Positions 44,983 to 53,999 of a DNA stretch of 64,000 nt are shown piece by piece. The stretch's first letter is position 1. Each line of letters opens with the position of its first letter. Made by a program: the position numbers and the translations under genes. The notes beneath the pieces were generated by a model. That model saw only the letters and a list, made by a program, of their open reading frames with translations. It searched no databases and had not been told where the DNA came from. This DNA is from JAYODW01 sp038116745 (GTDB taxonomy: Bacteria > Pseudomonadota > Gammaproteobacteria > Ga0077536): NCBI GenBank assembly GCA_038116745.1, contig JAYODW010000015.1, positions 26,329 through 90,328 of the forward strand, written 5' to 3'.

Positions 44983-46059
44983 CTAAACGGACTCCAGCAC
45001 CGCGCGCAGGTCGCGCTCGGGGTAATCCCGACAGACAACAGCATGACCGATTCCCTGTAAGAGAATCAGCGTAATGCGTCCATCGGCATTCTTCTTGTCG
45101 TGCGCCATATGCTCAAGAAAATCCTCTGCGCCCATGCCATCAGGGGGCTTGAGCGGTAATCCGCAGCGCTGCAGAAGTCCCGCTATCTGTTCGAGCTGGT
45201 CGGCGGTAATCCAACCCAGATTTCGAGACATCCGGGCAGCAAGCATAGTCCCTGCAGCAACCGCTTCACCATGTAGCCACTTCCCATAGCCCGCGTGAGT
45301 TTCTATCGCGTGACCAAACGTATGGCCAAGATTAAGCAGGGCGCGGATTCCTCCTTCGCGCTCGTCGGCGGCGACGACCGACGCCTTGTTTTGGCAGGAG
45401 CGGAGCACTGCCTGAGCCAGGGTTTCGGGGTCCCTGACCAATAAGCTGGCACAATATTTCTCGAGCCAGCTGAAAAACTCAGCGTCTTGAATAAGGCCGT
45501 ATTTGATCACTTCCGCCAGACCTGCACGAAACTCCCGTTCTGGCAGCGTAGACAGCGTGTCCAGGTCAGCGATCACCGCACTCGGCTGGTGAAAAGCCCC
45601 GATCATGTTTTTTCCCAACGGGTGATTAACCGCTGTTTTCCCGCCAACGGAGGAATCCACCTGCGCCAGCAAGGTCGTCGGGATCTGAATGAGCTTAATT
45701 CCACGCTGATAACTCGCAGCGGCAAAACCAGCCAGGTCACCGATGACGCCGCCGCCAAGTGCAACCATCACCGCGCTGCGCTCAATTCTGTTTTCAAGCA
45801 GGAAGGTCATGATGTCACCGAAGACCGCGAGGGTTTTCGTGTGCTCTCCGTCAGGAAGCACCAGTTCATGGACCTCGGCCGCGTCCAACCTGGCGCGCAA
45901 GGGTGCGCTATAAAGCGGACTGACCGTCTGGTTGGTGATCACGACAACCTGACGCGCATCCAGGAGCTCTTGCAACAGGTCGGTTTTCTGGAGCAGGCCA
46001 GGGCCGATATGTATCGGATAGCTCCGCTCTCCAAGTTCAACCTGGAGGCAGTGGTTCAT
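44983..46059 (-). CDS. aroB: 3-dehydroquinate synthase
   Basis: Second enzyme of the shikimate pathway, NAD- and zinc-dependent; 358 residues. Signatures are the GGGVIGDLAGFAAASYQRG nucleotide site, PTTLLAQVDSSVGGKTAVNH and the metal-binding LNLGHTFGHAIE and HGEAVAAGTM segments. The start overlaps the aroK stop as ATGA, the conserved aroKB pair. Confidence 0.96.
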   Translation of the reverse strand: MNHCLQVELGERSYPIHIGPGLLQKTDLLQELLDARQVVVITNQTVSPLYSAPLRARLDAAEVHELVLPDGEHTKTLAVFGDIMTFLLENRIERSAVMVALGGGVIGDLAGFAAASYQRGIKLIQIPTTLLAQVDSSVGGKTAVNHPLGKNMIGAFHQPSAVIADLDTLSTLPEREFRAGLAEVIKYGLIQDAEFFSWLEKYCASLLVRDPETLAQAVLRSCQNKASVVAADEREGGIRALLNLGHTFGHAIETHAGYGKWLHGEAVAAGTMLAARMSRNLGWITADQLEQIAGLLQRCGLPLKPPDGMGAEDFLEHMAHDKKNADGRITLILLQGIGHAVVCRDYPERDLRAVLESV

Positions 46060-46577
46060 GGGATCTGGCTCAGAATCTTTTTGACCAGCTGCTTCACCGG
46101 CTGTTTGCCGGTTTCAATGATTACATCGGCTGTTGCTTCGTACAGCGGCCCTCTGACGGCCATGATCCGGCGCAACGTGACAGCGGGGTCGCCATTCCGC
46201 AGCAGGGGGCGAGTCGTGTCGTGCCTGAGCCGTCGCAGCAGGGTTTCAACCCCACTTTTTAGATACACGACAAAACCGCGTTCCGAAAGACAGCGACGGT
46301 TAGTTTCGTCGAGAATCGCTCCGCCACCGGTCGCGAGGACGAGATCCTCTCTCTGGGTCAGCTCTTCGATGACCCTTTTTTCCCGGGCACGGAATCCTGC
46401 TTCGCCCTCAATTTCGAAGATCAGCGCAATATCAGCCCCGGTGCGGGATTCGATCTCTTCATCCGAATCCACAAACGGCAATCCCATAGCTCGGGCAATA
46501 TGGCTGCCAATCGTGGTTTTGCCCGACCCCATGGGGCCAACTAAAAATATTCGGCGCGAAGCCACTCGGGCAACCAT
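46056..46577 (-). CDS. aroK: Shikimate kinase
   Basis: Phosphorylates shikimate; 173 residues. The P-loop is GPMGSGKT at 14-21, followed by shikimate-binding DSDEEIE and the GGGAI segment. The lid R-x-x-x-R region is RLRHDTTRPLL. It lies 105 bases downstream of pilQ and may have its own promoter or share the pil transcript, as the pilMNOPQ-aroKB order is common in gammaproteobacteria. Confidence 0.96.
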   Translation of the reverse strand: MVARVASRRIFLVGPMGSGKTTIGSHIARAMGLPFVDSDEEIESRTGADIALIFEIEGEAGFRAREKRVIEELTQREDLVLATGGGAILDETNRRCLSERGFVVYLKSGVETLLRRLRHDTTRPLLRNGDPAVTLRRIMAVRGPLYEATADVIIETGKQPVKQLVKKILSQIP

Positions 46578-46682
46578 CTGATTTCCGCCGGGGCTTCCAA
46601 TCTTGGACCCGAAGCAAACACCTTGAACTTAGCGGCTATTCACTACCTGCCGGCTGCATGACTATCAGTAATCAAGATTTAA

Positions 46683-48857
46683 TTATCGGCTGTTTAGTGA
46701 CAGGGATTCGTCCAGAATTTTCGGTGTCACGAATATAAGTAATTCCTGCTTTTTCAGATCCTGCGCCGTGCGTTTAAACAGCCGTCCCAGATAAGGCAGA
46801 TCTCCGAAAAAGGGCACTTTGGTCGTGGCCCCGCGCTCCGAAGATTCGAAAATTCCACCGAGAACCACAGTCTCCCCGTTGTCCACCAGAACCTGTGTTT
46901 GCAGCTCATTGGTGTTGATGGTTGGAACGCCGGACGAGGTTTCCGGTCCAACAGAATCCTGGTTGACCTCAAGATCCATGATGATGCGGTCGTCTGGCGT
47001 TATCTGCGGTGTAACTTTGAGGCTCAATACCGCCTTCTTAAATGAAGTCGAAGTAGCACCACTAGAAGCCGCTTCCTGGTAGGGAATCTCGGTACCCGAT
47101 TCGATCGTGGCCTCTGTCTGGTTTGCCGTTATCACCCGAGGAGCTGAAATAATCTCTCCTCGTCCCTCGACCTGCAGAGCAGTCAATTCCAGCTCTAAGA
47201 AGTAGCTTCCAATCTTTCCAACAGCGTACTTAAATGCCCCCGCGCCCGATGCCGTGGCGGCGAGATCAACAATGTAATTTTGCCCGCCACCTTCGGCAAA
47301 TGCGGTCGGCCCCACCGCGCCGCCGTTGAAGGCCGACCCTTCGGGTCCGCCCTCATCAGTATATGTATAGGTTGGAGATGTGGTGCCCGTCGCGTTGCCC
47401 CCACCGGCTCCCATCACCCACCCATCCCTACGCCGTTCCTCCCAGGAAGCGCCGAACTTGACACCCAGGTCTTTCGCAAAGTCCTCGTTGGCGTTCACTA
47501 GGCGCGACTCGATCAAAACCTGTCTAACTGGGATGTCCAAGGCTTCCACGACTGAGCGGATCTCCGAGAGTTTTTCGCTCGTGTCCTGAACCAGAAGCGT
47601 GTTCGTGCGAGCGTCCACCGTGATGTTTCCCCGCTCAGACAGCAAATTATTGGCCTCCGCTTTCAACATCGACGCAATATCGGCGGCTTTGGCGTAATTT
47701 ACCTGCACGAACTCGGTGCGAAGCGGCGCTAAATCCTCGACTTGCTGCTGTGATTCCAGCTCTAGTTTCTCTCTGGCCGCCAGCTCCTCCTGAGGGGCGA
47801 CCATCATCACATTGCCCACCTCTCTTTTGCCGAGTCCGCGAGATTTCAGAATGATATCCAGAGCCTGATCCCACGGGACATTCTTCAATCGCAACGTGAC
47901 ACTACCGCCGACGGTATCGCTTGCTACTAGATTCTTCTCTGTGAAATCCGCGATCAGCTGCAGGACCGCCCTGACCTCAATGTTCTGAAAATTCAGGGAT
48001 AGCCGTTCCCCGGTGTAGCCGAATTTCGATTTCTTCAGATCCGCTTCTTCTCTCAGGGTTAGCGGTCGAAGCTCAAGCGTAAACGTGTTGTCAGATTGGT
48101 AAGCCAGCTGCTCAAAAAGCCCGGTTGGAGTCACGACCATCCGGGTGCCATTGCCCTGAGAGAAAGTATCGATTTCTCTCGCGGGCGTCGCGAAGTCAAT
48201 CACATCGAGCTTCCGATCAAACGCTTCCGGGAGTCTGGTTCCCGCGAAATCGACAATGATGTCCTCCCCTCGTTGGGTAATGTTGATACCTACGTTTGGA
48301 TCAGAGAGATCGACAATGACCCGCGCTTGGCCGCTCTCTCCCCGACGGAAATCTAGGTTGGTGATCGTAGCGCTTTCCGCTGCGCCAGGAACAGTCATAT
48401 CAACAAAACTCTCTGATTTCAGTTCAGCTTGCCCGGAGTCGAGCAGGAAGGTCACTGTGTTTCCGTTCGAGCTGACATCGTAGGTCACCAGTTGGGCTAG
48501 GTTGATCACCACCCGCGTCCTGTCTTCGGCCTCCACAGCAACAATGCTTTCCGCCGATCCCACACCAATCTGGCGCATCCGCTCTTTCATGTTGACCGAG
48601 GTAGAGGGCAGATCCAGCGCGATTCGCGCAGGGTTATCGATGGTGAAAACCACGGGGTCGCCCACAAGCGGCTCTGAGAGCGTCACGTCAATCTGCACCC
48701 GGTCACCCGGCAAGGACGAAAAATTTATATCGTCAAGAGTGAGCGCGAGCACCGCCCCGCTCCAAAAACAGCAGACAATCGCCACAGCTTCCCGGACAGC
48801 CCGAATCCAGCGCCCGTTTGAACGCCGAATTTTCTCTTGAATTTCAACTTTGCCCAT
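46683..48857 (-). CDS. pilQ: Type IV pilus secretin PilQ
   Basis: Outer-membrane secretin that lets the pilus exit; 724 residues from the ATG at 48857. That start has an AAGGGG ribosome binding site; the frame extends upstream into pilP. A signal peptide is visible at the N-terminus (AIVCCFWSGAVLALT). Two AMIN domains bind peptidoglycan (about 35-240), then a secretin/TonB short N-terminal domain (NIEVRAVLQLIADFTEKNLV), an N1 domain (VQVNYAKAADIASML) and the secretin core ending VPFFGDLPYLGRLFKR. There is a Gly/Thr/Ala-rich insertion of about 60 residues in the secretin core. It depends on the pilotin PilF, also in this window. Confidence 0.95.
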   Translation of the reverse strand: MGKVEIQEKIRRSNGRWIRAVREAVAIVCCFWSGAVLALTLDDINFSSLPGDRVQIDVTLSEPLVGDPVVFTIDNPARIALDLPSTSVNMKERMRQIGVGSAESIVAVEAEDRTRVVINLAQLVTYDVSSNGNTVTFLLDSGQAELKSESFVDMTVPGAAESATITNLDFRRGESGQARVIVDLSDPNVGINITQRGEDIIVDFAGTRLPEAFDRKLDVIDFATPAREIDTFSQGNGTRMVVTPTGLFEQLAYQSDNTFTLELRPLTLREEADLKKSKFGYTGERLSLNFQNIEVRAVLQLIADFTEKNLVASDTVGGSVTLRLKNVPWDQALDIILKSRGLGKREVGNVMMVAPQEELAAREKLELESQQQVEDLAPLRTEFVQVNYAKAADIASMLKAEANNLLSERGNITVDARTNTLLVQDTSEKLSEIRSVVEALDIPVRQVLIESRLVNANEDFAKDLGVKFGASWEERRRDGWVMGAGGGNATGTTSPTYTYTDEGGPEGSAFNGGAVGPTAFAEGGGQNYIVDLAATASGAGAFKYAVGKIGSYFLELELTALQVEGRGEIISAPRVITANQTEATIESGTEIPYQEAASSGATSTSFKKAVLSLKVTPQITPDDRIIMDLEVNQDSVGPETSSGVPTINTNELQTQVLVDNGETVVLGGIFESSERGATTKVPFFGDLPYLGRLFKRTAQDLKKQELLIFVTPKILDESLSLNSR

Positions 48858-48877
48858 CGATATACCCCTTCGTTGGG

Positions 48878-49453
48878 TTACTGTGCTGCGAGAGCTATTG
48901 CTGCAGCTCGTTCCTCGTAGCGGCCCTGGGAGTCCTGGATGATTTCGCGCACATCCAGGCGATCCTCTTGAATGTTGGTGATTTTTCCGAAATTTCTGCC
49001 GAGGTAATTTCCTACCTGGACTCGGTGAACCATGCGCGCCGGGTCGAGAATGATCGCCCACATACTCTCGGCATCCTCCAGAGTCCCAACCATTCGCAGT
49101 GTGTCGAGCTCATAACCCTCGAGTTCTTCGGGGTTATGCGTAAGGATTTCGTTGGCGAATAGTTTCTGTTCTTCGTCATCGATTCGAATTTCTCTACCGA
49201 CGTCACGCGCTTGGCGGGCAAACGACATAAAGGGATCTCGGAGTTCCATGCCTCCGGACTGATAGAGGTAGCGCTCATAGGGTTTTATCGGAGGTAATGG
49301 CTCCACCTTGCCACCTTTCCGAGCCAGCACCGCGGATACGTAATTCTGAAGATCGCTCATATCGTTGGATGCGCAGGAAGCGAGCACAAAGGTGAGCGCG
49401 ATCGTTGCGACACGCAAATGCCGATATCTTGCGTTTTTTAACCGGTCCAGCAT
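48878..49453 (-). CDS. pilP: Type IV pilus lipoprotein PilP
   Basis: 191-residue inner-membrane lipoprotein joining PilNO to PilQ. The lipobox is LASC, the lipidated Cys about residue 27. The RDPF segment (ELRDPFMSFA) and the C-terminal beta domain, with VGNYLGRNFGKITNIQEDRLDVREIIQD-type homology, are standard. It lies three bases after pilO and 20 before pilQ. Confidence 0.94.
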   Translation of the reverse strand: MLDRLKNARYRHLRVATIALTFVLASCASNDMSDLQNYVSAVLARKGGKVEPLPPIKPYERYLYQSGGMELRDPFMSFARQARDVGREIRIDDEEQKLFANEILTHNPEELEGYELDTLRMVGTLEDAESMWAIILDPARMVHRVQVGNYLGRNFGKITNIQEDRLDVREIIQDSQGRYEERAAAIALAAQ

Positions 49454-49456
49454 GGT

Positions 49457-50047
49457 TCAACCCTCCTCGTCATCTGCAACGTAGCGATACGTTTTGGCAG
49501 TCGCTTCGAGGGACAGCATCCCACTTTTCCCGTCCGGTTTAATCTTGACGTTATGGCTGGTCACGATCCGGGGCAGGTCAGAAATTCCGCTGATAAACTC
49601 GCCAAATTCGTGATAGGAACCTCTGACCTTTATCTGAATAGGCAATTCGATGTAGTAGTCTTTCGGCACTTCTTTTCCGGGCTTGAAGAGATCGAACTCA
49701 AGGCCGGCGCCCAAGCCCTGCTGAGATATGTCCACCAGAAGTTCGGCGACCTGGGTCTGATCGGGTAAACGCTTCAACAAGTCGCCGAACGACTCTTTAA
49801 TATCCGCGAGCTGCTGTTTCAACGCCGGAAGGTTGGCTGCCTTAGTCTGTTTGCTCTCGAACGTTCCTTTGAGTTTGACCTCCTTCGCCTCAGCCGCTTT
49901 CAACTTGGTGGTCAGGTCCTGCACGTCGTAATGCCATCCAAGAAAGCTTATCAGCGCGAAAACCACTAAAGCGCCGAAGATTTTGACCGGCAGCGGCCAC
50001 GAGCCGATATTTTCAGCATTCAGATTCTGCAGTTCGGAGAGTTTCAT
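49457..50047 (-). CDS. pilO: Type IV pilus assembly protein PilO
   Basis: 196 residues: a short cytosolic N-terminus (KLSELQNLNAENIGSWP), one transmembrane helix at about 24-42, a coiled coil (LTTKLKAAEAKEVKLKG) and a ferredoxin-like periplasmic domain with the FGDLLKRLPDQTQVAELLVDIS and GSYHEFGEFISGISDLPRIV segments. It forms a heterodimer with PilN. The start overlaps the pilN stop by one base (TAATG). Confidence 0.95.
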   Translation of the reverse strand: MKLSELQNLNAENIGSWPLPVKIFGALVVFALISFLGWHYDVQDLTTKLKAAEAKEVKLKGTFESKQTKAANLPALKQQLADIKESFGDLLKRLPDQTQVAELLVDISQQGLGAGLEFDLFKPGKEVPKDYYIELPIQIKVRGSYHEFGEFISGISDLPRIVTSHNVKIKPDGKSGMLSLEATAKTYRYVADDEEG

Positions 50048-50370
50048 TACAGCTGCTCCTCCTGCTCGTCTTCGCCAGCCTTAGGCACGGTCTGATTGAA
50101 GCTCAACGTAAACGTAGCAGACCTGTTGGCGCCCTTTGATGCTGTTTCGACGATGGATAATTTCGGTTTTTTCAACCTCTCTGATTGTTCAATGTTGCGC
50201 ATGTAGCTGGATACCCGAGCGTTTGACTGCGCTACACCTTTGACGGTTATGGTGCGTCCACGCTGCGTCACTTCCGTCAAATAAGCGCCTTCGGGAAGCG
50301 TTCTAACTAAATCGTCAAACAGGTAGACGATTAGAGGGCGGCTTGTCTGCAATGACTCGATCGCCCGCAT
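50047..50370 (-). CDS. pilN: Type IV pilus assembly protein PilN (5' end lost in assembly gap)
   Basis: Only the C-terminal ~108 residues remain: the end of the coiled coil (MRAIESLQTSRPLIVYLFDDLVRTLP region), then the ferredoxin-like domain with YLTEVTQRGRTITVKGVAQSN and the MRNIEQSERLKKPKL segment. The missing part, by comparison with pseudomonad PilN of about 200 residues, is the N-terminal INLLPWR motif that binds PilM, the transmembrane helix and most of the coiled coil. The run of 100 N begins at its upstream edge. Confidence 0.9.
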   Translation of the reverse strand: MRAIESLQTSRPLIVYLFDDLVRTLPEGAYLTEVTQRGRTITVKGVAQSNARVSSYMRNIEQSERLKKPKLSIVETASKGANRSATFTLSFNQTVPKAGEDEQEEQL

Positions 50371-50470
50371 NNNNNNNNNNNNNNNNNNNNNNNNNNNNNN
50401 NNNNNNNNNNNNNNNNNNNNNNNNNNNNNNNNNNNNNNNNNNNNNNNNNNNNNNNNNNNNNNNNNNNNNN
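50371..50470. other. Assembly gap (100 N)
   Basis: Exactly 100 N between pilM and pilN sequence. By comparison with usual protein lengths, about 65 codons of pilM and about 85 of pilN are missing, roughly 450 bases, so 100 is a placeholder, not a measured size. The frame reads through by chance and makes a false 429-residue fusion. Confidence 0.98.
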
Positions 50471-51336
50471 TGATCCACTGCGCCAAACTGGCTGGACGAA
50501 TAGAAAAACTGGAGAGCCCGACTTACTTCCTGGGCCATTGATTCGGTGAACGGGCGGAGCACCTCCGGCACATAGTTATCGGGAAGCCCGCCCTGACGTT
50601 TCGCCAGGCCAGCTTCTTCGTACGAAAGCCCGTAGCGTCTTTGTATTTCCTCTGTCAGTTGACGCCCGCCGAAACTCTGCTCCCGGGTGTAAATGACGCG
50701 CCTATCCTCCAGAACGCTGAGCGTAGAAGCTGTTGCTCCGACGTCCATTACACCTATGACCGATGCATCCTCCAGTCCGGGATGTCTTTCCTGCAGGAGT
50801 TGCACCGCATGCTCAAGTGCGAACGCCTCCACATCAACGACTTTTAGAATGAGTCCGGCTGCTTCGAGCGCCGCTACACGAATGTCAACGTTGTCACTGC
50901 GCGACGCAGCCAGCAGAACTTCAACACGGTCGGGCTCCGTCTCAGATGGCTTCAGAATCTCGAAATCGAGGTTGATCTCGTCCAGCGGGTAGGGGATGTA
51001 CTGATCCGCCTCGATCTGGATCTGGCTTTCCATTTCCTCTTCGGAAAGATCGGCCGGCATCGTGATAACCCGGGTGATTGCCGCAGACCCCGCGACGGCG
51101 CATGCGGCCGTTTTGGTCTTGGTTCCGGATTTGGTCACGGCTCTGCGAATCGCTTCGCCGACCATGTCAGCATCCGTGATAGTTTTGTCGACCACTGCAT
51201 TGGGAGGCAACGGCTCCACCGCGTAGCTCTCAACGCGATACTTGCTCCCGCTCTTGGAAAGCTCAACAAGCTTGACCGACGTCGAACTGATGTCGATTCC
51301 CAGCAGCGGCGGTTTAGCGCGACGGAAGAGTGACAC
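50471..51336 (-). CDS. pilM: Type IV pilus assembly ATPase PilM (3' end lost in assembly gap)
   Basis: Actin-like cytosolic protein that binds the PilN tail. About 288 of an expected 350 residues are present, from a GTG at 51336 with an AGAGGAAA ribosome binding site. The nucleotide-binding motifs are LGIDISSTSVKLVEL (phosphate 1), IGVMDVGATAS (phosphate 2) and the connecting segments. The C-terminal adenosine motif falls in the N run. It is first in the pilMNOPQ operon, which faces ponA. Confidence 0.93.
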
Positions 51337-51535
51337 CGTTTTTCCTCTTTAAATTCAATGCTTTAAAAGAAAACATTGCACAAAAATCTCAGCACTTGCT
51401 TGTAACTATAGTCAATGCTCAACGAAAAAACAAACTATTTTTCTATGAACTTTATAGAAAACTTATAGTTAACGATCAAATCTAAAGTAGAACTGAAATC
51501 CCCTAAACCGTAGTTGCGTCGAGTGTTATTCGATC
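51337..51535. promoter_or_regulatory. AT-rich divergent region between pilM and ponA
   Basis: 199 bases markedly richer in A and T than the rest of the window. It holds the pilM promoter and, presumably, that of ponA. Two nested inverted repeats are visible: TTCTAT (51441-51446) with ATAGAA (51454-51459), inside AACTAT (51433-51438) with ATAGTT (51465-51470). They overlap the pilM -10. No coding potential. Confidence 0.6.
51451..51479 (-). promoter_or_regulatory. Sigma-70 promoter of pilMNOPQ
   Basis: Minus-strand TTGATC (51474-51479), exactly 17 bases, then TATAAA (51451-51456), about 115 bases before the pilM start. Near-consensus hexamers with optimal spacing; both are within the nested inverted repeats of the region. 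Confidence 0.6.
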
Positions 51536-53989
51536 TTGAAAGCTTTAATTAGCCTACTCCTACTCGGATTCGCAGCCACTGTTTTTGGTGGCCTCGCGCT
51601 TCTCTGGTACGTGCTACCGCAACTCCCTTCCGTTGAAACCCTCCGCGAGGTTCGGCTGCAGACCCCATTGCGTGTATACGCTGCTGGCGGGGAGCTCATT
51701 GCCGAATACGGAGAAAAACGTCGTTATCCCGTCAGCATGCCACAAGTCCCACCGCTCATGGTCCAGGCTTTCCTGGCGGCCGAGGACGATCGGTTTTACA
51801 GCCACCCGGGTGTGGACTGGATGGCAATCACACGTGCCGTCATCGAATTGCTGGAAACGCGCCAGAAAAGCCAGGGAGGAAGCACGATCACGATGCAGGT
51901 CGCGCGTAACTTCTTCCTTAGCCCGGAAAAAACCTACGAAAGGAAACTGAAAGAAGTCGTGCTGGCAATGATCATCGAGCGCGAACTGAGTAAAGACGAA
52001 ATTCTTGAGCTCTACCTGAACAAGATTTTTCTTGGCCATCGTGCCTACGGCATAGCGGCGGCAGCACAGGTGTACTACGGAGCCACGCTGTCAGAACTCA
52101 CTCTGGCTGAGATGGCCATGATCGCAGGCCTGCCCAAGGCACCGTCCCGTACCAATCCGATTAGCAATCCCAAGGCAGCACTTGAACGTCGAAATTACGT
52201 ACTTGGTCGCATGCACAAACTCGGCTTCATCAGCGACGCTGAATTTCAGAACGCCGGCCAGCAGCCAAACACTGCCCGATGGCACGGCCAAGCGATAGGA
52301 GCCTCTGCACCCCACGTGGCTGAAATGGTCCGGGACTTCATGGAGTCCCGCTACGGTGATGACATTTACAGCTCCGGTTTCAAAGTCACGACAACCGTGG
52401 ATGCCCGCCTGCAGCAGGCCGCCACTGACGCGCTCTCGGCAGGGCTTCAAGACTACGGGCGGCGACACGGCTACAGGGGCGCTGAAAGCCACTACTCACT
52501 TCCTCCGGATCAGTCGTCAGAAAGTTGGGCGCTCGCCGTCGACGGTTTCCGTACCGTTGGCGACCAGGTGCCGGCCCTGGTCGTTGCAACCCAGGAAAAA
52601 AGCGCCATTGTCTGGGCCCGCGGGCGAGGAGCTTTGACTGTCCCTTGGGATGGTCTGAAGTGGGCGCGTAAAAAACTTGGGGTTGACTCGCTGGGGCCGG
52701 CGCCAGCGTCGGCTGACGACATCATCAAGCCCGGAGACATCATCCGCGTCCACTACGAGTACGAGGCCCCCACCGAGGCTCTAGGCAAGAACGTTGTTGG
52801 CGCCGGGCACTGGGCGTTAACCCAGCTACCCGAGATTGAGGGCGCCCTGGTCTCCATTGACACACAGGATGGGCGGGTACGCGCCCTGGTTGGCGGGTTC
52901 GACTACAGCCAATCCAAATTCAACCGAGTCACCCAGGCCCGCCGTCAGCCCGGCTCCAACTTCAAACCATTCATTTATTCAGCCGCGCTGGACAACGGCT
53001 TCACGCCCGCCAGCTTTATCAACGACGCACCGATCGTTTTTGACGCGCCTGGGCTGGAGAGCGCCTGGAGGCCGGAGAATTACAGCGGTTCTTACTTCGG
53101 CCCGACGCGACTGCGCGAAGCCCTGACAAAATCGAGAAATCTGGTATCCATCCGCTTATTGCGTGCAATAGGCATCGAAAAGGGGCTGGAATATGTCCAG
53201 CGCTTTGGCTTTGACACAGCTGTGCTGCCCCATAATCTCTCGCTGGCTCTCGGTTCCGGGGAGGTGTCCCCCTACGAACTTGTGACTGCTTACGCGACGC
53301 TTGCTAACGGTGGTTACAAGGTGGAGCCTTTCTTCGTCGAGGAAATCCATGACTCAGAAGGCAAGCGGATTTACCTGGCGGCGCCGGCCACGGTATGCAG
53401 CGTATGCGAAAACTTCACTCTTGACGGTGATGGTGAGCCAGTCGACATCGCCAGCCTGACCGCCATGGAAGCTTTACCACCTCAACGCCGAGCGCCACGG
53501 GTGGTTGCCGCAGACAACGCCTGGCTAATGGCTTCCATGCTCAAAGACGTCATCAAATACGGCACCGGGCGGCGCGCCCGCAGCCTGAAGCGCGATGACC
53601 TGGCCGGAAAGACCGGGACAACCAACGATCAGAAAGATGCCTGGTTCTCTGGATTCAATCGCGACCTCGCAACGACTGTATGGGTCGGCTCCGATCGTAC
53701 TGTACCGCTCGGGCGCTATGAGACAGGCGCCAAAGCCGCGCTGCCGATCTGGATCGATTACATGAGAACGGCTCTCGAAGGCGTTCCTGAAGCTTCCCTG
53801 GAAAAACCAGAAGGTCTTGTCACTGTGCGGATTGATCCGGAGACAGGGCTGCTTGTGGGTGCGGACCACTCTGATGCAATGTTCGAGTATTTCCGACCTG
53901 ATCAGGTTCCCGCACGAGGCGATGGCGCCGAGGAAACCGGGGGCGGTGGCAGGAGCTCGCGTCCCTCTATTCCTGAACAGCTCTTCTGA
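51536..53989 (+). CDS. mrcA: Penicillin-binding protein 1A
   Basis: Bifunctional peptidoglycan glycosyltransferase/transpeptidase (PonA); 817 residues with a TTG start. An N-terminal signal anchor lies at about 5-27. The GT51 domain has catalytic E83 in AAEDDRFYSHPG and the GGSTITMQVARN and ERELSKDEILELYLN motifs. The OB-like domain occupies about 330-430. The transpeptidase has nucleophile S474 in SNFK, SRN at 533-535 and KTG at 692-694. A small CSVC insertion is at 621-624. The divergent ponA-pilM arrangement is shared with pseudomonads. Confidence 0.96.
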   Translation: MKALISLLLLGFAATVFGGLALLWYVLPQLPSVETLREVRLQTPLRVYAAGGELIAEYGEKRRYPVSMPQVPPLMVQAFLAAEDDRFYSHPGVDWMAITRAVIELLETRQKSQGGSTITMQVARNFFLSPEKTYERKLKEVVLAMIIERELSKDEILELYLNKIFLGHRAYGIAAAAQVYYGATLSELTLAEMAMIAGLPKAPSRTNPISNPKAALERRNYVLGRMHKLGFISDAEFQNAGQQPNTARWHGQAIGASAPHVAEMVRDFMESRYGDDIYSSGFKVTTTVDARLQQAATDALSAGLQDYGRRHGYRGAESHYSLPPDQSSESWALAVDGFRTVGDQVPALVVATQEKSAIVWARGRGALTVPWDGLKWARKKLGVDSLGPAPASADDIIKPGDIIRVHYEYEAPTEALGKNVVGAGHWALTQLPEIEGALVSIDTQDGRVRALVGGFDYSQSKFNRVTQARRQPGSNFKPFIYSAALDNGFTPASFINDAPIVFDAPGLESAWRPENYSGSYFGPTRLREALTKSRNLVSIRLLRAIGIEKGLEYVQRFGFDTAVLPHNLSLALGSGEVSPYELVTAYATLANGGYKVEPFFVEEIHDSEGKRIYLAAPATVCSVCENFTLDGDGEPVDIASLTAMEALPPQRRAPRVVAADNAWLMASMLKDVIKYGTGRRARSLKRDDLAGKTGTTNDQKDAWFSGFNRDLATTVWVGSDRTVPLGRYETGAKAALPIWIDYMRTALEGVPEASLEKPEGLVTVRIDPETGLLVGADHSDAMFEYFRPDQVPARGDGAEETGGGGRSSRPSIPEQLF

Positions 53990-53999
53990 GTGCCTGCTG

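Noticed and set aside
50047..51336. Single 429-residue protein spanning the N run
   Set aside because: It joins the N-terminal part of PilM to the C-terminal part of PilN across 100 N; both ends match separate proteins, so it is an artefact.
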